Assembly (NCBI GenBank): GCA_016297165.1
Contig: JAEDHF010000016.1
Location: forward strand, 1-20,681
DNA: 20,681 nt
Reading direction: 5' to 3'
Origin: Oscillospiraceae bacterium
GTDB taxonomy: Bacteria; Bacillota; Clostridia; Oscillospirales; Ruminococcaceae
The translations under genes and the position numbers were made by a program. The notes under the pieces were generated by a model, which searched no databases, was not told the DNA's origin, and saw only the letters and a list, made by a program, of their open reading frames with translations. Shown here piece after piece: positions 1 to 7,834 of this stretch (its first letter is position 1; every line of letters begins with the position of its first letter).

Positions 1-1
1 T

Positions 2-742
2 GACGTAGTTCTCGAGTGCACAGGCTTCTACTGCTCTAAGGATAAGGCACAGGCTCATATCGACGCTGGTGCTAAGAAGGTAGTTATTTCCGCTCCCGCA
101 GGTAACGACCTCCCCACAATCGTATTCTCCGTAAACGAAAAGACATTAAAGCCCAGCGATACAATCATTTCCGCTGCTTCCTGCACAACCAACTGTCTCG
201 CTCCTATGGCTAAGGCTCTTAACGACTATGCTCCTATCCAGAGCGGTATCATGAGCACAATCCACGCTTACACAGGCGACCAGATGATCCTCGACGGTCC
301 TCACAGAAAGGGCGACCTCAGAAGAGCAAGAGCAGGTGCTGCTAACATCGTTCCTAACTCTACAGGTGCTGCTAAGGCTATCGGTCTTGTAATCCCCGAA
401 CTCAACGGCAAGCTCATCGGTTCTGCACAGAGAGTTCCCGTTCCTACAGGTTCTACAACAATCCTTACAGCTGTTGTTAAGGGCAAGGACGTTACCAAGG
501 AAGGCATCAACGCTGCTATGAAGGCTGCTGCTTCCGCTTCCTACGGCTACAACGAAGACCAGATCGTTTCTTCCGACGTAATCGGTATGACCTACGGTTC
601 TCTCTTCGACGCAACACAGACAATGGTTGCTAAGATCGCTGATGACCTCTACGAAGTTCAGGTAGTTTCCTGGTACGATAACGAAAACTCTTACACATCC
701 CAGATGGTAAGAACAATCAAGTACTTCGCAGAACTCAAGTAA
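2..742 (+). CDS. gap: Glyceraldehyde-3-phosphate dehydrogenase, 3' part (5' end outside window)
   Basis: Catalyses NAD-dependent oxidative phosphorylation of glyceraldehyde 3-phosphate in glycolysis, in the cytoplasm. The frame is open from base 2, so the gene continues off the left edge; an internal ATG at 206 is not the start. About 246 residues are visible. They begin with DVVLECTG from the end of the NAD-binding domain. The catalytic motif SCTTNCLAP follows, with the active-site cysteine codon at 182-184. Next comes the substrate-binding stretch with HAYTGDQ and a PHRKGDLRRARAGA segment, and the conserved C-terminal motif WYDNENSY. Only the first third of a normal ~335-residue protein is missing. 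The gene ends before a rho-independent terminator and converges with the transketolase genes, so two central-carbon loci face each other. Family assignment is certain; NAD over NADP preference is assumed from the family. Confidence 0.97.
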   Translation, partial: DVVLECTGFYCSKDKAQAHIDAGAKKVVISAPAGNDLPTIVFSVNEKTLKPSDTIISAASCTTNCLAPMAKALNDYAPIQSGIMSTIHAYTGDQMILDGPHRKGDLRRARAGAANIVPNSTGAAKAIGLVIPELNGKLIGSAQRVPVPTGSTTILTAVVKGKDVTKEGINAAMKAAASASYGYNEDQIVSSDVIGMTYGSLFDATQTMVAKIADDLYEVQVVSWYDNENSYTSQMVRTIKYFAELK

Positions 743-761
743 TTCTGACTTTACTGATTAG

Positions 762-792
762 CCGCGTGTGCCCTCGGGCATACGCGGTTTTT
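762..792 (+). terminator. Rho-independent terminator of gap
   Basis: A 12-bp GC-rich stem (CCGCGTGTGCCC with its near-perfect complement GGGCATACGCGG, one G-T pair) and a very short loop are followed by five Ts. It starts 19 bases after the gap stop codon and points in the gap direction. Confidence 0.9.
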
Positions 793-805
793 GCGTATAG
801 GCGAT

Positions 806-836
806 AAAAAAGGCGACTGCCATTACGACAGTCGTC
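806..836 (-). terminator. Rho-independent terminator of the transketolase end of the - strand gene run
   Basis: An inverted repeat GGCGACTG (812-819) / CAGTCGTC (829-836) with a 9-base loop lies just past the stop codon of the transketolase C-half gene. Read on the - strand it is followed by six Ts (806-811). The + strand side is also T-rich, so it may act in both directions between the convergent genes. Confidence 0.8.
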
Positions 837-859
837 TTATTTTATTCAGTAATCTAAGC

Positions 860-1795
860 TTACTTACCGAGAGCTGCCTTTGTTACATTAACAATGTTTT
901 CAGCACAAAGACCGAACTCCTTAAGTAAATCAACCGCAGGGCCGCTATGACCGAAGCAGTCATTAACGCCGATTTTGATAACGGGAACGGGACATTCCTC
1001 GGTAACAACGTTAGCAACGGCAGAGCCGAGACCGCCGATTACGCTATGCTCCTCAACGGTAACAATTTTACCTGTTTCCTTAGCCGCCTTGATGATGATA
1101 TCACGGTCGATAGGCTTAATGGTGTGGATATTGATGATACGAGCGTCAATACCCTGCTCTGCAAGAGCCTTTCCTGCCTCAATAGCTTCGCCAACCATAA
1201 GACCTGTTGCGATAATGGTAATATCCTTACCGTCCTTAAGCTGAACGCCCTTACCTACCTCAAACTTGTAGGTTGCAGGGTCGTTGATAACCGGAACAGC
1301 CAGTCTTCCGAAACGCATATAGGTAGGACCAACGTAGTCAGCCATAGCAAGTACTGCCGCCTTAGCTTCAACGTCGTCGGCAGGGTTAATAACCGTCATA
1401 TTGGGAAGAGCGGTCATAAGGGCGATATCCTCGTTACACTGGTGAGAAGCGCCGTCCTCGCCTACGGAGATACCTGCATGAGTAGCGCCGATTTTTACGT
1501 TAAGGTTAGGGTAGCAGATGCTGTTTCTTACGATTTCAAAGGCACGTCCGGCCGCAAACATAGCGAAGGAGCTGGCGAAAACGAGCTTGCCTGTAGAAGC
1601 GATACCTGCCGCTACGCCCATCATATTCGCTTCAGCAATACCGCAGTCGAAATGCTTATCGGGGTATGCCTTCTTGAAAATTCCTGTCTTGGTTGCGGCG
1701 GCGAGGTCGGCGTCAAGAACAACCAGGTCGGGACGCTTCTCCGCTAACATTACGAGAGCTTCGCCGTAGCTTTCACGAGTAGCTTTCTTATCCAT
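860..1795 (-). CDS. tkt: Transketolase, C-terminal subunit (pyrimidine-binding and C-terminal domains)
   Basis: This is the second half of a split transketolase, which transfers two-carbon ketol units between sugar phosphates in the non-oxidative pentose phosphate pathway. The 311-residue protein carries the Pyr domain with DCGIAEANMMG; Glu55 is the expected glutamate that activates the thiamine diphosphate cofactor. Further on are THAGISVGEDGASHQ, typical of the substrate-facing loop, and a C-terminal transketolase domain from about residue 185. It lacks the PP domain, which is supplied by the gene immediately upstream (18-base gap). An AAAGGA ribosome binding site lies at 1805-1810, nine bases before the ATG. 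A related possibility is a DXP-synthase-like enzyme, but the two-gene arrangement and motifs fit split transketolase. The gene ends the long - strand run and is followed by a terminator. Confidence 0.93.
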   Translation of the reverse strand: MDKKATRESYGEALVMLAEKRPDLVVLDADLAAATKTGIFKKAYPDKHFDCGIAEANMMGVAAGIASTGKLVFASSFAMFAAGRAFEIVRNSICYPNLNVKIGATHAGISVGEDGASHQCNEDIALMTALPNMTVINPADDVEAKAAVLAMADYVGPTYMRFGRLAVPVINDPATYKFEVGKGVQLKDGKDITIIATGLMVGEAIEAGKALAEQGIDARIINIHTIKPIDRDIIIKAAKETGKIVTVEEHSVIGGLGSAVANVVTEECPVPVIKIGVNDCFGHSGPAVDLLKEFGLCAENIVNVTKAALGK

Positions 1796-1813
1796 ATCTA
1801 TAAATCCTTTCTC

Positions 1814-2656
1814 TTACTTCTGTAATTCGTCGAGCTTAGCCTGTAATTCAGCCATGGCGATATCGTACTGCTCCTTGTTGGGTGCGGCGCCGTGCCATGC
1901 TACGTTATTTTCCATATAGGAAACGTCCTTACCCTTTATGGTTTTCTGGATAATAACGGTGGGCTGATTTGCAACAGTTTCCGCTTCGTTGAAGGCCTTT
2001 TCGATTTCGTCGAAATCGTGACCGTTGATTTTGATAACGTGCCAGCCGAAGGCGGCGAACTTCTCGTCGATAGGATAGGGGTTCATAACCTGAGTTATAG
2101 GACCGTCAATCTGGAGATTGTTGTTATCAACAACATAAACGAGGTTATCGAGCTGATAGTGAGCCGCAAACATAGCGGACTCCCATACCTGTCCCTCTTC
2201 AATTTCACCATCGCCTAAAATTGCATAAACCTTATAGGTATCATTAGAAATCTTACCGGAAAGCGCCATACCGCAGGCTGCGGAAACGCCCTGACCGAGA
2301 GAGCCTGTACTCATATCAACGCCGGGAACCTTATTCATAACGGGGTGACCCTGAAGTCTTGAGCCGATTTTTCTGAGGGTTTTAAGCTCTTCTACGGGGA
2401 AGAAGCCTCTCTGCGCGAGAACGGAATAAAGTGCGGGGGCAGTATGACCCTTAGAGAGAACAAGTCTGTCTCTGTCCGCCATTGTGGGGTTCTTTGGATC
2501 TACGTTCATTCTCGCCATATAAAGATAGGTTAATGTGTCTGCAACGGAAAGAGATCCGCCGGGGTGACCTGCTTTAGCGTTAAAAACGCCCTCGATGATA
2601 CCCATTCTGACTTTTGTAGCAGTAATTTCAAGCTGCTTTTTTAAAGTTGCGTCCAT
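1814..2656 (-). CDS. tkt: Transketolase, N-terminal subunit (thiamine diphosphate-binding domain)
   Basis: This is the first half of the split transketolase, binding the diphosphate end of thiamine diphosphate. From the chosen start (MDATLKKQ) it has 280 residues. Visible motifs are AGHPGGSLS with His31, SKGHTAPALY, the GSLGQG loop near residue 120, and the cofactor motif GDGE (148-151) through DNNN (177-180). An in-frame ATG nine codons further upstream exists, but AGGAGGT at 2661-2667 sits four bases before the ATG at 2656, which decides the start. It must pair with the downstream C-half protein to be active. Both halves are in one transcript, 48 bases after the HAD phosphatase gene. No convincing separate promoter was seen. 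Confidence 0.93.
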   Translation of the reverse strand: MDATLKKQLEITATKVRMGIIEGVFNAKAGHPGGSLSVADTLTYLYMARMNVDPKNPTMADRDRLVLSKGHTAPALYSVLAQRGFFPVEELKTLRKIGSRLQGHPVMNKVPGVDMSTGSLGQGVSAACGMALSGKISNDTYKVYAILGDGEIEEGQVWESAMFAAHYQLDNLVYVVDNNNLQIDGPITQVMNPYPIDEKFAAFGWHVIKINGHDFDEIEKAFNEAETVANQPTVIIQKTIKGKDVSYMENNVAWHGAAPNKEQYDIAMAELQAKLDELQK

Positions 2657-2704
2657 GTTGACCTCCTGTATTTTTAACCGCATTACTGCGTAATTTATGA
2701 CCTT

Positions 2705-3508
2705 TTATAGCTTTTTAAGATATTCTAAGACCTCGGTAAAGGGGGAGCTGTTATTATCGGAAACGATAAGCTTTGCTACCGATTTTACGCTTTCGAGGGC
2801 ATTTTCTACAGCTACTCCCAGATCCGCGCCCTTTATCATATCATAATCATTCCCATAGTCGCCCATGGCTACGGTAAATTTCCCCTTATACTCGGGCAGC
2901 TCCATAAGCCTTTTATAGCCCGAGCCCTTGCTTATACCCTCGGGGAGCATTTCGTAATACATAGGTGAGGAATGTACCCAGTTAACCCCTTCCTTGCAGT
3001 TCTCTTTTGTAAATTCTATTATCTCTCCGATTTTTTCGGGAGGATAAGCGATAAGAACCTTAAGCCAGTTTTTTCGGGGTACCTCATCAATTTTACAGAA
3101 CTCCGCCTTTATATTCTCCATAAGAAGATGACTTTCGACTACGTCGTTATCGTTTGTTACATAAACCGCTTTATCGCATAATATCTCAACGCCGATATCG
3201 GGAAAAGTTTCTCCAAGAAGCTTTATATAATCAACAGCGCAGGAAGGCATATCACTGTGCCAGATGAATTCGTCCTTATCGAAGTCATAAACCGCCGCCC
3301 CGTTGAAGATAACGCAGGGGGTATGCACCTCAAGCATTTCTATGATAGACCGTGCCATTGAATAACCTCTGCCCGTAGCAACCGCAAAGGAGCCGCCGCC
3401 CTTTCTGAATTCACGGATAGAAGCCATATCCTCGGGGGAAACCTTCTTCTCGTCGTTGAGAATGGTACCGTCAAGGTCGGTCATAACAACAATTCTACTA
3501 AAATCCAT
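2705..3508 (-). CDS. HAD-superfamily hydrolase, Cof type (sugar-phosphate/nucleotide phosphatase-like)
   Basis: A 267-residue cytoplasmic phosphatase of the Cof/YidA-like branch of the haloacid dehalogenase superfamily; the substrate cannot be told from sequence. Motif I is DLDGT with nucleophile Asp11 and acid/base Asp13, motif II is in ATGRG (Thr46), Lys194 is a motif III candidate, and motif IV is GDYGNDYDM (Asp217, Asp221). The long cap between residues ~80 and ~190 fits type C2 members. A longer in-frame reading back to 3679 exists but overlaps the rluD-type gene by 170 bases with unrelated sequence. The ATG at 3508 lies one base after the rluD-type stop codon, so translation is probably coupled. 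Its position before the transketolase genes does not by itself prove a sugar-phosphate role. Confidence 0.88.
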   Translation of the reverse strand: MDFSRIVVMTDLDGTILNDEKKVSPEDMASIREFRKGGGSFAVATGRGYSMARSIIEMLEVHTPCVIFNGAAVYDFDKDEFIWHSDMPSCAVDYIKLLGETFPDIGVEILCDKAVYVTNDNDVVESHLLMENIKAEFCKIDEVPRKNWLKVLIAYPPEKIGEIIEFTKENCKEGVNWVHSSPMYYEMLPEGISKGSGYKRLMELPEYKGKFTVAMGDYGNDYDMIKGADLGVAVENALESVKSVAKLIVSDNNSSPFTEVLEYLKKL

Positions 3509-3509
3509 A

Positions 3510-4415
3510 TTATTTATCAATACTCCGTAAAAGCTTAGTGAAATATTCGGGGAGGGGGCTGTCGAATTCAAGATATTCGCCGCTAACGGGATGAATAAAG
3601 CCGATTTTCCTTGCATGAAGGCATTGTCCCATAAGCCATTTCGGCTTACCGTTTCCGTAAACCTCGTCGCCCACAACACTATGACCGATATACGCCATGT
3701 GCACCCTTATCTGGTGTGTTCTCCCTGTTTCGAGCCTTAGCCTTAAATGAGTATAATTCCCGTAATTTCTTATAACGTAATAATGAGTAGTGGCATTCCT
3801 GCTGTTTTCGGGAGTAACACACATTTTCTTCCGGTCGGTCTTATGCCGTCCTATAGGGGCGTCAACAGTACCGTCCTCTTTAACAGAGCCATTTACTACC
3901 GCCTCGTATTCACGGGTAAAGCTATGCTTCTTAATCTGTTCCGCTAAGCCGTTATGGGCGATATCGTTCTTCGCCACAATAAGCAGACCGCTTGTATCCT
4001 TATCTATTCTATGAACAATACCTGGACGGATTTCTCCGTTTATGCCCGAAAGGCTGTCCTTACAATGGTACATAAGGGCATTTACCAGCGTTCCCGAATA
4101 ATGTCCCGGCGCAGGATGCACCACCATTCCCTTAGGCTTGTTTACTACGAGGAGATACTCGTCCTCATAGACTATATCGAGGGGTATATTCTCGGGCAGT
4201 ATATCTATTTCCTCGGGCTCGGGGATTACTACCGTAACCTCGTCCCCGGCTTTAAGCTTATAGTTCTTACCCTCCGCCCTTCCGTTAACGAGGCAGGAGC
4301 CGCTTTCGATAAGCTTAACCGCTCCCGAACGGGTAATATCTCCGTTGCTTTGCTCCGAAATGAATTTATCCAGTCTGTCTCCCGAAGTAGGGGCAGTAAG
4401 CCTTAGCTCATTCAT
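3510..4415 (-). CDS. rluD: RluA/RluD-family 23S rRNA pseudouridine synthase
   Basis: Converts specific uridines in RNA to pseudouridine, most likely in large-subunit rRNA. The 301-residue protein has an N-terminal S4 RNA-binding domain (about residues 13-65) and then the catalytic domain. The signature HRIDKDTSGLL starts at residue 135, giving Asp138 as the expected catalytic aspartate. The substrate-site stretch RLETGRTHQIRVHM and a GDEVYG segment follow. Length and domain order match B. subtilis YlyB and E. coli RluD. The start ATG overlaps the end of lspA by 8 bases, with an AGAGGAG sequence upstream inside lspA, which points to translational coupling. The lspA-rluD order is the same as in B. 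subtilis. Exact target uridines cannot be assigned. Confidence 0.92.
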   Translation of the reverse strand: MNELRLTAPTSGDRLDKFISEQSNGDITRSGAVKLIESGSCLVNGRAEGKNYKLKAGDEVTVVIPEPEEIDILPENIPLDIVYEDEYLLVVNKPKGMVVHPAPGHYSGTLVNALMYHCKDSLSGINGEIRPGIVHRIDKDTSGLLIVAKNDIAHNGLAEQIKKHSFTREYEAVVNGSVKEDGTVDAPIGRHKTDRKKMCVTPENSRNATTHYYVIRNYGNYTHLRLRLETGRTHQIRVHMAYIGHSVVGDEVYGNGKPKWLMGQCLHARKIGFIHPVSGEYLEFDSPLPEYFTKLLRSIDK

Positions 4416-4944
4416 CTGCCTTCTCCTCTTTACCTTCGGTTCCGTGGGGTTCCTCCTTTTTATCCTTGCTGTCCTCTAAAAGGAAGAAGATAACCGTAAA
4501 GATACCGCCCAGTACCGCACATATATCCGCAAAGTTAAAGATAGCGAAGTTTATTATCTTAACGTCGATAAAATCTACCACATAACCGAGAAAAACCCTG
4601 TCGATAAGGTTGCCGAAACCTCCGCCTGCCAAAGCGGCAAGCGCAAACAGCATAGGCTTCGTTTTCACCTTTCCCGAAAAGATATACCACTCCACAAGAC
4701 CGATAAGAATAATGGGTAAAATGATAAGAACAACCCTGTATCCTTCGAGAAGGCTGAAGGACATACCCGTATTTTCACAGTAGGTAAGATTAAGCCACTC
4801 CTTATCCCCCATTTTAATAAGAGGAACAGATTCTATAGGCTTAAGGTATGTGACAACAAGCCATTTTGTAAGCTGGTCGATACCTGCAAGCAGGAGAGAA
4901 ATAATAACCGAGATAATTCCGAGCCTTATAGTTTTATTTTTCAA
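4408..4944 (-). CDS. lspA: Lipoprotein signal peptidase (signal peptidase II), TTG start
   Basis: A membrane aspartyl peptidase that cuts the signal peptide from diacylglyceryl-modified prolipoproteins. The 178-residue protein shows four likely membrane segments (about residues 8-27, 68-88, 97-112 and 137-156). Conserved motifs are GIDQLTKW, NTGMSFS, GNLIDR and FNFAD; Asp115 and Asp140 are the expected catalytic pair. A charged tail rich in Lys and Glu (about 158-178) extends into the cytoplasm and is longer than usual. An ATG-started reading exists from 5013, but it adds a Cys-rich non-conserved segment that runs through a hairpin. The TTG at 4944 has GGGAGG five bases before it and gives the conserved N terminus, so TTG is chosen. 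It lies between ileS and rluD, as in B. subtilis. Confidence 0.93.
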   Translation of the reverse strand: MKNKTIRLGIISVIISLLLAGIDQLTKWLVVTYLKPIESVPLIKMGDKEWLNLTYCENTGMSFSLLEGYRVVLIILPIILIGLVEWYIFSGKVKTKPMLFALAALAGGGFGNLIDRVFLGYVVDFIDVKIINFAIFNFADICAVLGGIFTVIFFLLEDSKDKKEEPHGTEGKEEKADE

Positions 4945-4949
4945 TACTT

Positions 4950-4955
4950 CCTCCC
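4950..4955 (-). promoter_or_regulatory. Ribosome binding site that fixes the TTG start of lspA
   Basis: GGGAGG on the - strand, five bases upstream of the TTG at 4944. No comparably placed site precedes the upstream in-frame ATG at 5013. Confidence 0.75.
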
Positions 4956-4973
4956 TGTGGAAAACAACACAAC

Positions 4974-5005
4974 GACAGCCATACATAAAAACCTGTACGG
5001 CTGTC
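4974..5005 (-). other. RNA hairpin between ileS and lspA (possible attenuator or weak terminator)
   Basis: GACAGCCATAC (4974-4984) and GTACGGCTGTC (4995-5005) form an 11-bp stem with one G-T pair and a 10-base loop. Read on the - strand it lies 14 bases after the ileS stop. It is followed by a G/T-rich tract ending in TTTT rather than a clean T run. It could be a partial terminator that lowers lspA expression relative to ileS, or an mRNA processing or stability element. The structure is seen in sequence; the role is inferred. Confidence 0.5.
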
Positions 5006-5019
5006 AATGTCATAAAATA

Positions 5020-7809
5020 TTAGCCGATAACCTTAGCGCATCTCTCACAAAGGTCGGGGTGTGCGGCGTCCTTACCCACATAGTCGGAGTAGGTCCAGCA
5101 GCGTTCGCACTTTCCGCCCTCTGCCTTTACGACAGTTACGGAGAGCCCTTCGACCTCGCCCTTGAATTCGCCCTCGCCCTCGGCGGTTTCAACCTTGGAA
5201 ACGATAAACGCCATAGCAAGCTCGGGGAGAATATCGCTTAAATCCTCCTTTGTATGGAGAATTACCTTAGCTTCGAGGGACTTACCTATTACCTTTTCGT
5301 TACGCTTCTTTTCGAGAGCTACGAGAACGTCGTCACGGATAGCGTGAATCTTGTCCCACTTTGCTGTATCAACAGCAACCCCTGTCTTTTCGGGCATAGG
5401 GTTGAATACAACGTTTCTTGCGTCGTCGTCCTTACACTTAGGGAGCTCCTGCCAGATTTCGTCGGCAGTAAAGGTAAGGATAGGAGCGATAAGTCTTGTT
5501 AAGCCGCTTAAGATGATATACATTGTAGTCTGTGCGGCTCTTCTTATCTCGCTGTCTTCCTTTTCACAGTAAAGTCTGTCCTTGATGATATCGAGATAGA
5601 AGCTTGACATATCCACAACGCAGAAGTTGTTGAAGGCATGATAAGCGTGGTAGTAATCCATAGCTTCGTAAGAGGTCTTAACCTTTTCGATAAGCTCGTC
5701 ATACTTTGTTAATGCCCACTTATCTATATCTGTAAGTTTATCGAAGGAAACCATATCGGTATCGGGGTTGAAGCCCTTACCGTTACAGAGGTTTCCGAGG
5801 ATAAATCTTGCTGTATTTCTGATTTTTCTGTAGGTTTCGGAGAGCTGCTTTAAAATATCCTGAGATACTCTTATATCGCTGTGGTAATCGAGGGAGGTTA
5901 CCCAGAGGCGGAGAACGTCTGCGCCGTACTGCTTGATAACTTCCTCGGGAACGATATAGTTACCCTTGGATTTCGACATCTTTTCACCCTTACCGTCAAC
6001 AATCCAGCCGTGAGTGCATACTGCCTTATAGGGAGCGTGACCTGTTGTTGCAACGGAGGTCAGAAGAGAGCTCTGGAACCAGCCTCTGTACTGGTCACAG
6101 CCTTCGAGATAAAGGTCTGCGGGTGAGGAGAGGTAATCTCTCTCGTCAAGTACTGCCGCCCAGGTACAGCCCGAATCGAACCATACGTCGAAGATATCCA
6201 TTTCCTTTGTGAATTCGCCGCAGCCGCATTCGCACTTAACGGTAGAGGGAATAAATTCAGCAGGGTCTCTTGAATACCAGGCGTCGGAGCTTTCCTTACG
6301 GAAGAGGTCGGAAATAGCCTTGATTGTTTCAGCGTTTACGATAGGCTTTCCACAGTCCTTACAGTATAAAATCGGAATCGGAACGCCCCAGCGGCGCTGA
6401 CGTGAGATACACCAGTCGCTTCTGTCCCGTACCATATTCTTGATACGCTCCTCGCCCCAGCCGGGAATCCAGTTTACTTCCTCGATAGCCTTAACAGCCT
6501 CGTCGGCAAACTTTTCAACGGAACAGAACCACTGTTCGGTAGCTCTGTAGATAATGGGCTTATGGCATCTCCAGCAGTGAGGATAGGGGTGGACAATCTT
6601 TTCGATAGCTAAGAGAGCGTTATCGGCTTCAAGTCTTTCGGCGATAGCCTTATTAGCGTCCCCGGTGGTAAGACCCTTGAAATCTCCTGCCTCCTCGGTA
6701 AGATAGCCCTTAGCGTCAACAGGAACGATAACCTTAAACATTCCCTTATACTTGTTGCATACCTCATAGTCCTCAAGACCGAAGCCGGGAGCGGTATGAA
6801 CACAGCCTGTACCGCTTTCGAGAGTAACGTGGTCGCCTACGATAATGGGAGACTTTCTGCCCATGAAGGGATGGTCGGTTTCAACATATTCAAGGTCGGA
6901 GCCTAAGAATGTGCCTACCGTAGAATACTTCTTAATGCCTACGGCGGACATAACTGTGGAAACAAGCTCTGTTGCCATTAAGAGATATTCGCCATAGGAC
7001 TTGCTGTCCTCGTCCTCTACGTGAACGAAGGTATATTCATAGTTAGGACCTAAGCAGATTGCAAGATTTCCGGGTAAGGTCCAGGTTGTTGTGGTCCAGA
7101 TTACTGCGTAAGCCTTAGAGAGGTCGATTCCGAGGTTATCGAACTTACCCTTTCCGTCGGAAATGGGGAATTTAACGTAGATAGAATGACATTCGTCGTC
7201 CTCGTATTCGATTTCCGCTTCAGCTAATGCAGTATTACAGTCAGCACACCAGTAAACAGGCTTAAGACCCTTATACATAAGACCCTTTTCAGCCATTTTT
7301 CCGAATACCTCAACCTGCTTAGCCTCAAATTCGGGGCGGATAGTAAGGTACGGGTCGTCGAAGTCGCCCCAGACGCCGAGGCGCTTGAACTGTGCCTTCT
7401 GACCGTCGAGACAGGATAAAGCAAATTCACGGCAGCACTTTCTCAGCTCAACGGGGTCGATAGCGCTGTCCTTACCCATCTGCTTTAACGCCTTAAGCTC
7501 GATAGGAAGACCGTGGCAGTCCCAGCCGGGAACATAGGGAGCCTGATAGCCTGTCATAGACTTATACTTAACGATAATATCCTTTAAAATCTTGTTGAGG
7601 GCAGTACCCATGTGGATATCGCCGTTTGCGTAGGGAGGACCGTCGTGAAGAATATACTTGGGGAGACCCTCGTTCTTCTTCTGGAGCTCATAGTAAAGTC
7701 TGTCCTTGTCCCATTTTTCAACCCATGCAGGCTCTCTTGCGGGAAGATTACCTCTCATGGGGTAATTGGTCTGCGGCAGGTTAAGTGTTTCGTTGTAATC
7801 CTGTGCCAT
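5020..7809 (-). CDS. ileS: Isoleucyl-tRNA synthetase (class I)
   Basis: Charges tRNA-Ile with isoleucine, with editing of misactivated valine. The 929-residue protein is full length. The HIGH-type motif reads GDIHMGT (about residues 63-69) after HDGPPYANG, which starts at His55. The CP1 editing domain includes WTTTTWTLPGN and GTGCVHTAPGFG. The KMSKS loop starts at Lys610. A C-terminal zinc-binding module has Cys901, Cys904, Cys921 and Cys924. The tail zinc site and length match the bacterial ileS1 type rather than the mupirocin-resistant ileS2/eukaryote-like type. The ATG at 7809 has a purine-rich AAAGGAAC sequence upstream. The gene follows divIVA by only 25 bases, so there is no room for the T-box leader that controls ileS in many other Firmicutes. 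Confidence 0.97.
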   Translation of the reverse strand: MAQDYNETLNLPQTNYPMRGNLPAREPAWVEKWDKDRLYYELQKKNEGLPKYILHDGPPYANGDIHMGTALNKILKDIIVKYKSMTGYQAPYVPGWDCHGLPIELKALKQMGKDSAIDPVELRKCCREFALSCLDGQKAQFKRLGVWGDFDDPYLTIRPEFEAKQVEVFGKMAEKGLMYKGLKPVYWCADCNTALAEAEIEYEDDECHSIYVKFPISDGKGKFDNLGIDLSKAYAVIWTTTTWTLPGNLAICLGPNYEYTFVHVEDEDSKSYGEYLLMATELVSTVMSAVGIKKYSTVGTFLGSDLEYVETDHPFMGRKSPIIVGDHVTLESGTGCVHTAPGFGLEDYEVCNKYKGMFKVIVPVDAKGYLTEEAGDFKGLTTGDANKAIAERLEADNALLAIEKIVHPYPHCWRCHKPIIYRATEQWFCSVEKFADEAVKAIEEVNWIPGWGEERIKNMVRDRSDWCISRQRRWGVPIPILYCKDCGKPIVNAETIKAISDLFRKESSDAWYSRDPAEFIPSTVKCECGCGEFTKEMDIFDVWFDSGCTWAAVLDERDYLSSPADLYLEGCDQYRGWFQSSLLTSVATTGHAPYKAVCTHGWIVDGKGEKMSKSKGNYIVPEEVIKQYGADVLRLWVTSLDYHSDIRVSQDILKQLSETYRKIRNTARFILGNLCNGKGFNPDTDMVSFDKLTDIDKWALTKYDELIEKVKTSYEAMDYYHAYHAFNNFCVVDMSSFYLDIIKDRLYCEKEDSEIRRAAQTTMYIILSGLTRLIAPILTFTADEIWQELPKCKDDDARNVVFNPMPEKTGVAVDTAKWDKIHAIRDDVLVALEKKRNEKVIGKSLEAKVILHTKEDLSDILPELAMAFIVSKVETAEGEGEFKGEVEGLSVTVVKAEGGKCERCWTYSDYVGKDAAHPDLCERCAKVIG

Positions 7810-7834
7810 TTTCTTTTAGTTCCTTTCCTTTTGC

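Noticed and set aside
947..1747. A 266-codon open frame on the + strand
   Set aside because: It is fully antisense to the conserved transketolase C-half gene, has no family motifs, and is explained by the codon use of the real gene.
3509..3679. N-terminal extension of the HAD phosphatase
   Set aside because: It would overlap the rluD-type gene by 170 bases and lies before the conserved DLDGT start; the ATG at 3508 gives a standard N terminus.
4945..5013. Longer ATG-started lspA
   Set aside because: The extra 23 residues are not LspA-like, run through a hairpin, and lack a ribosome binding site, whereas the TTG at 4944 has a good one.
7810..7834. T-box leader for ileS
   Set aside because: Only 25 bases separate divIVA and ileS and no specifier or antiterminator elements are present.
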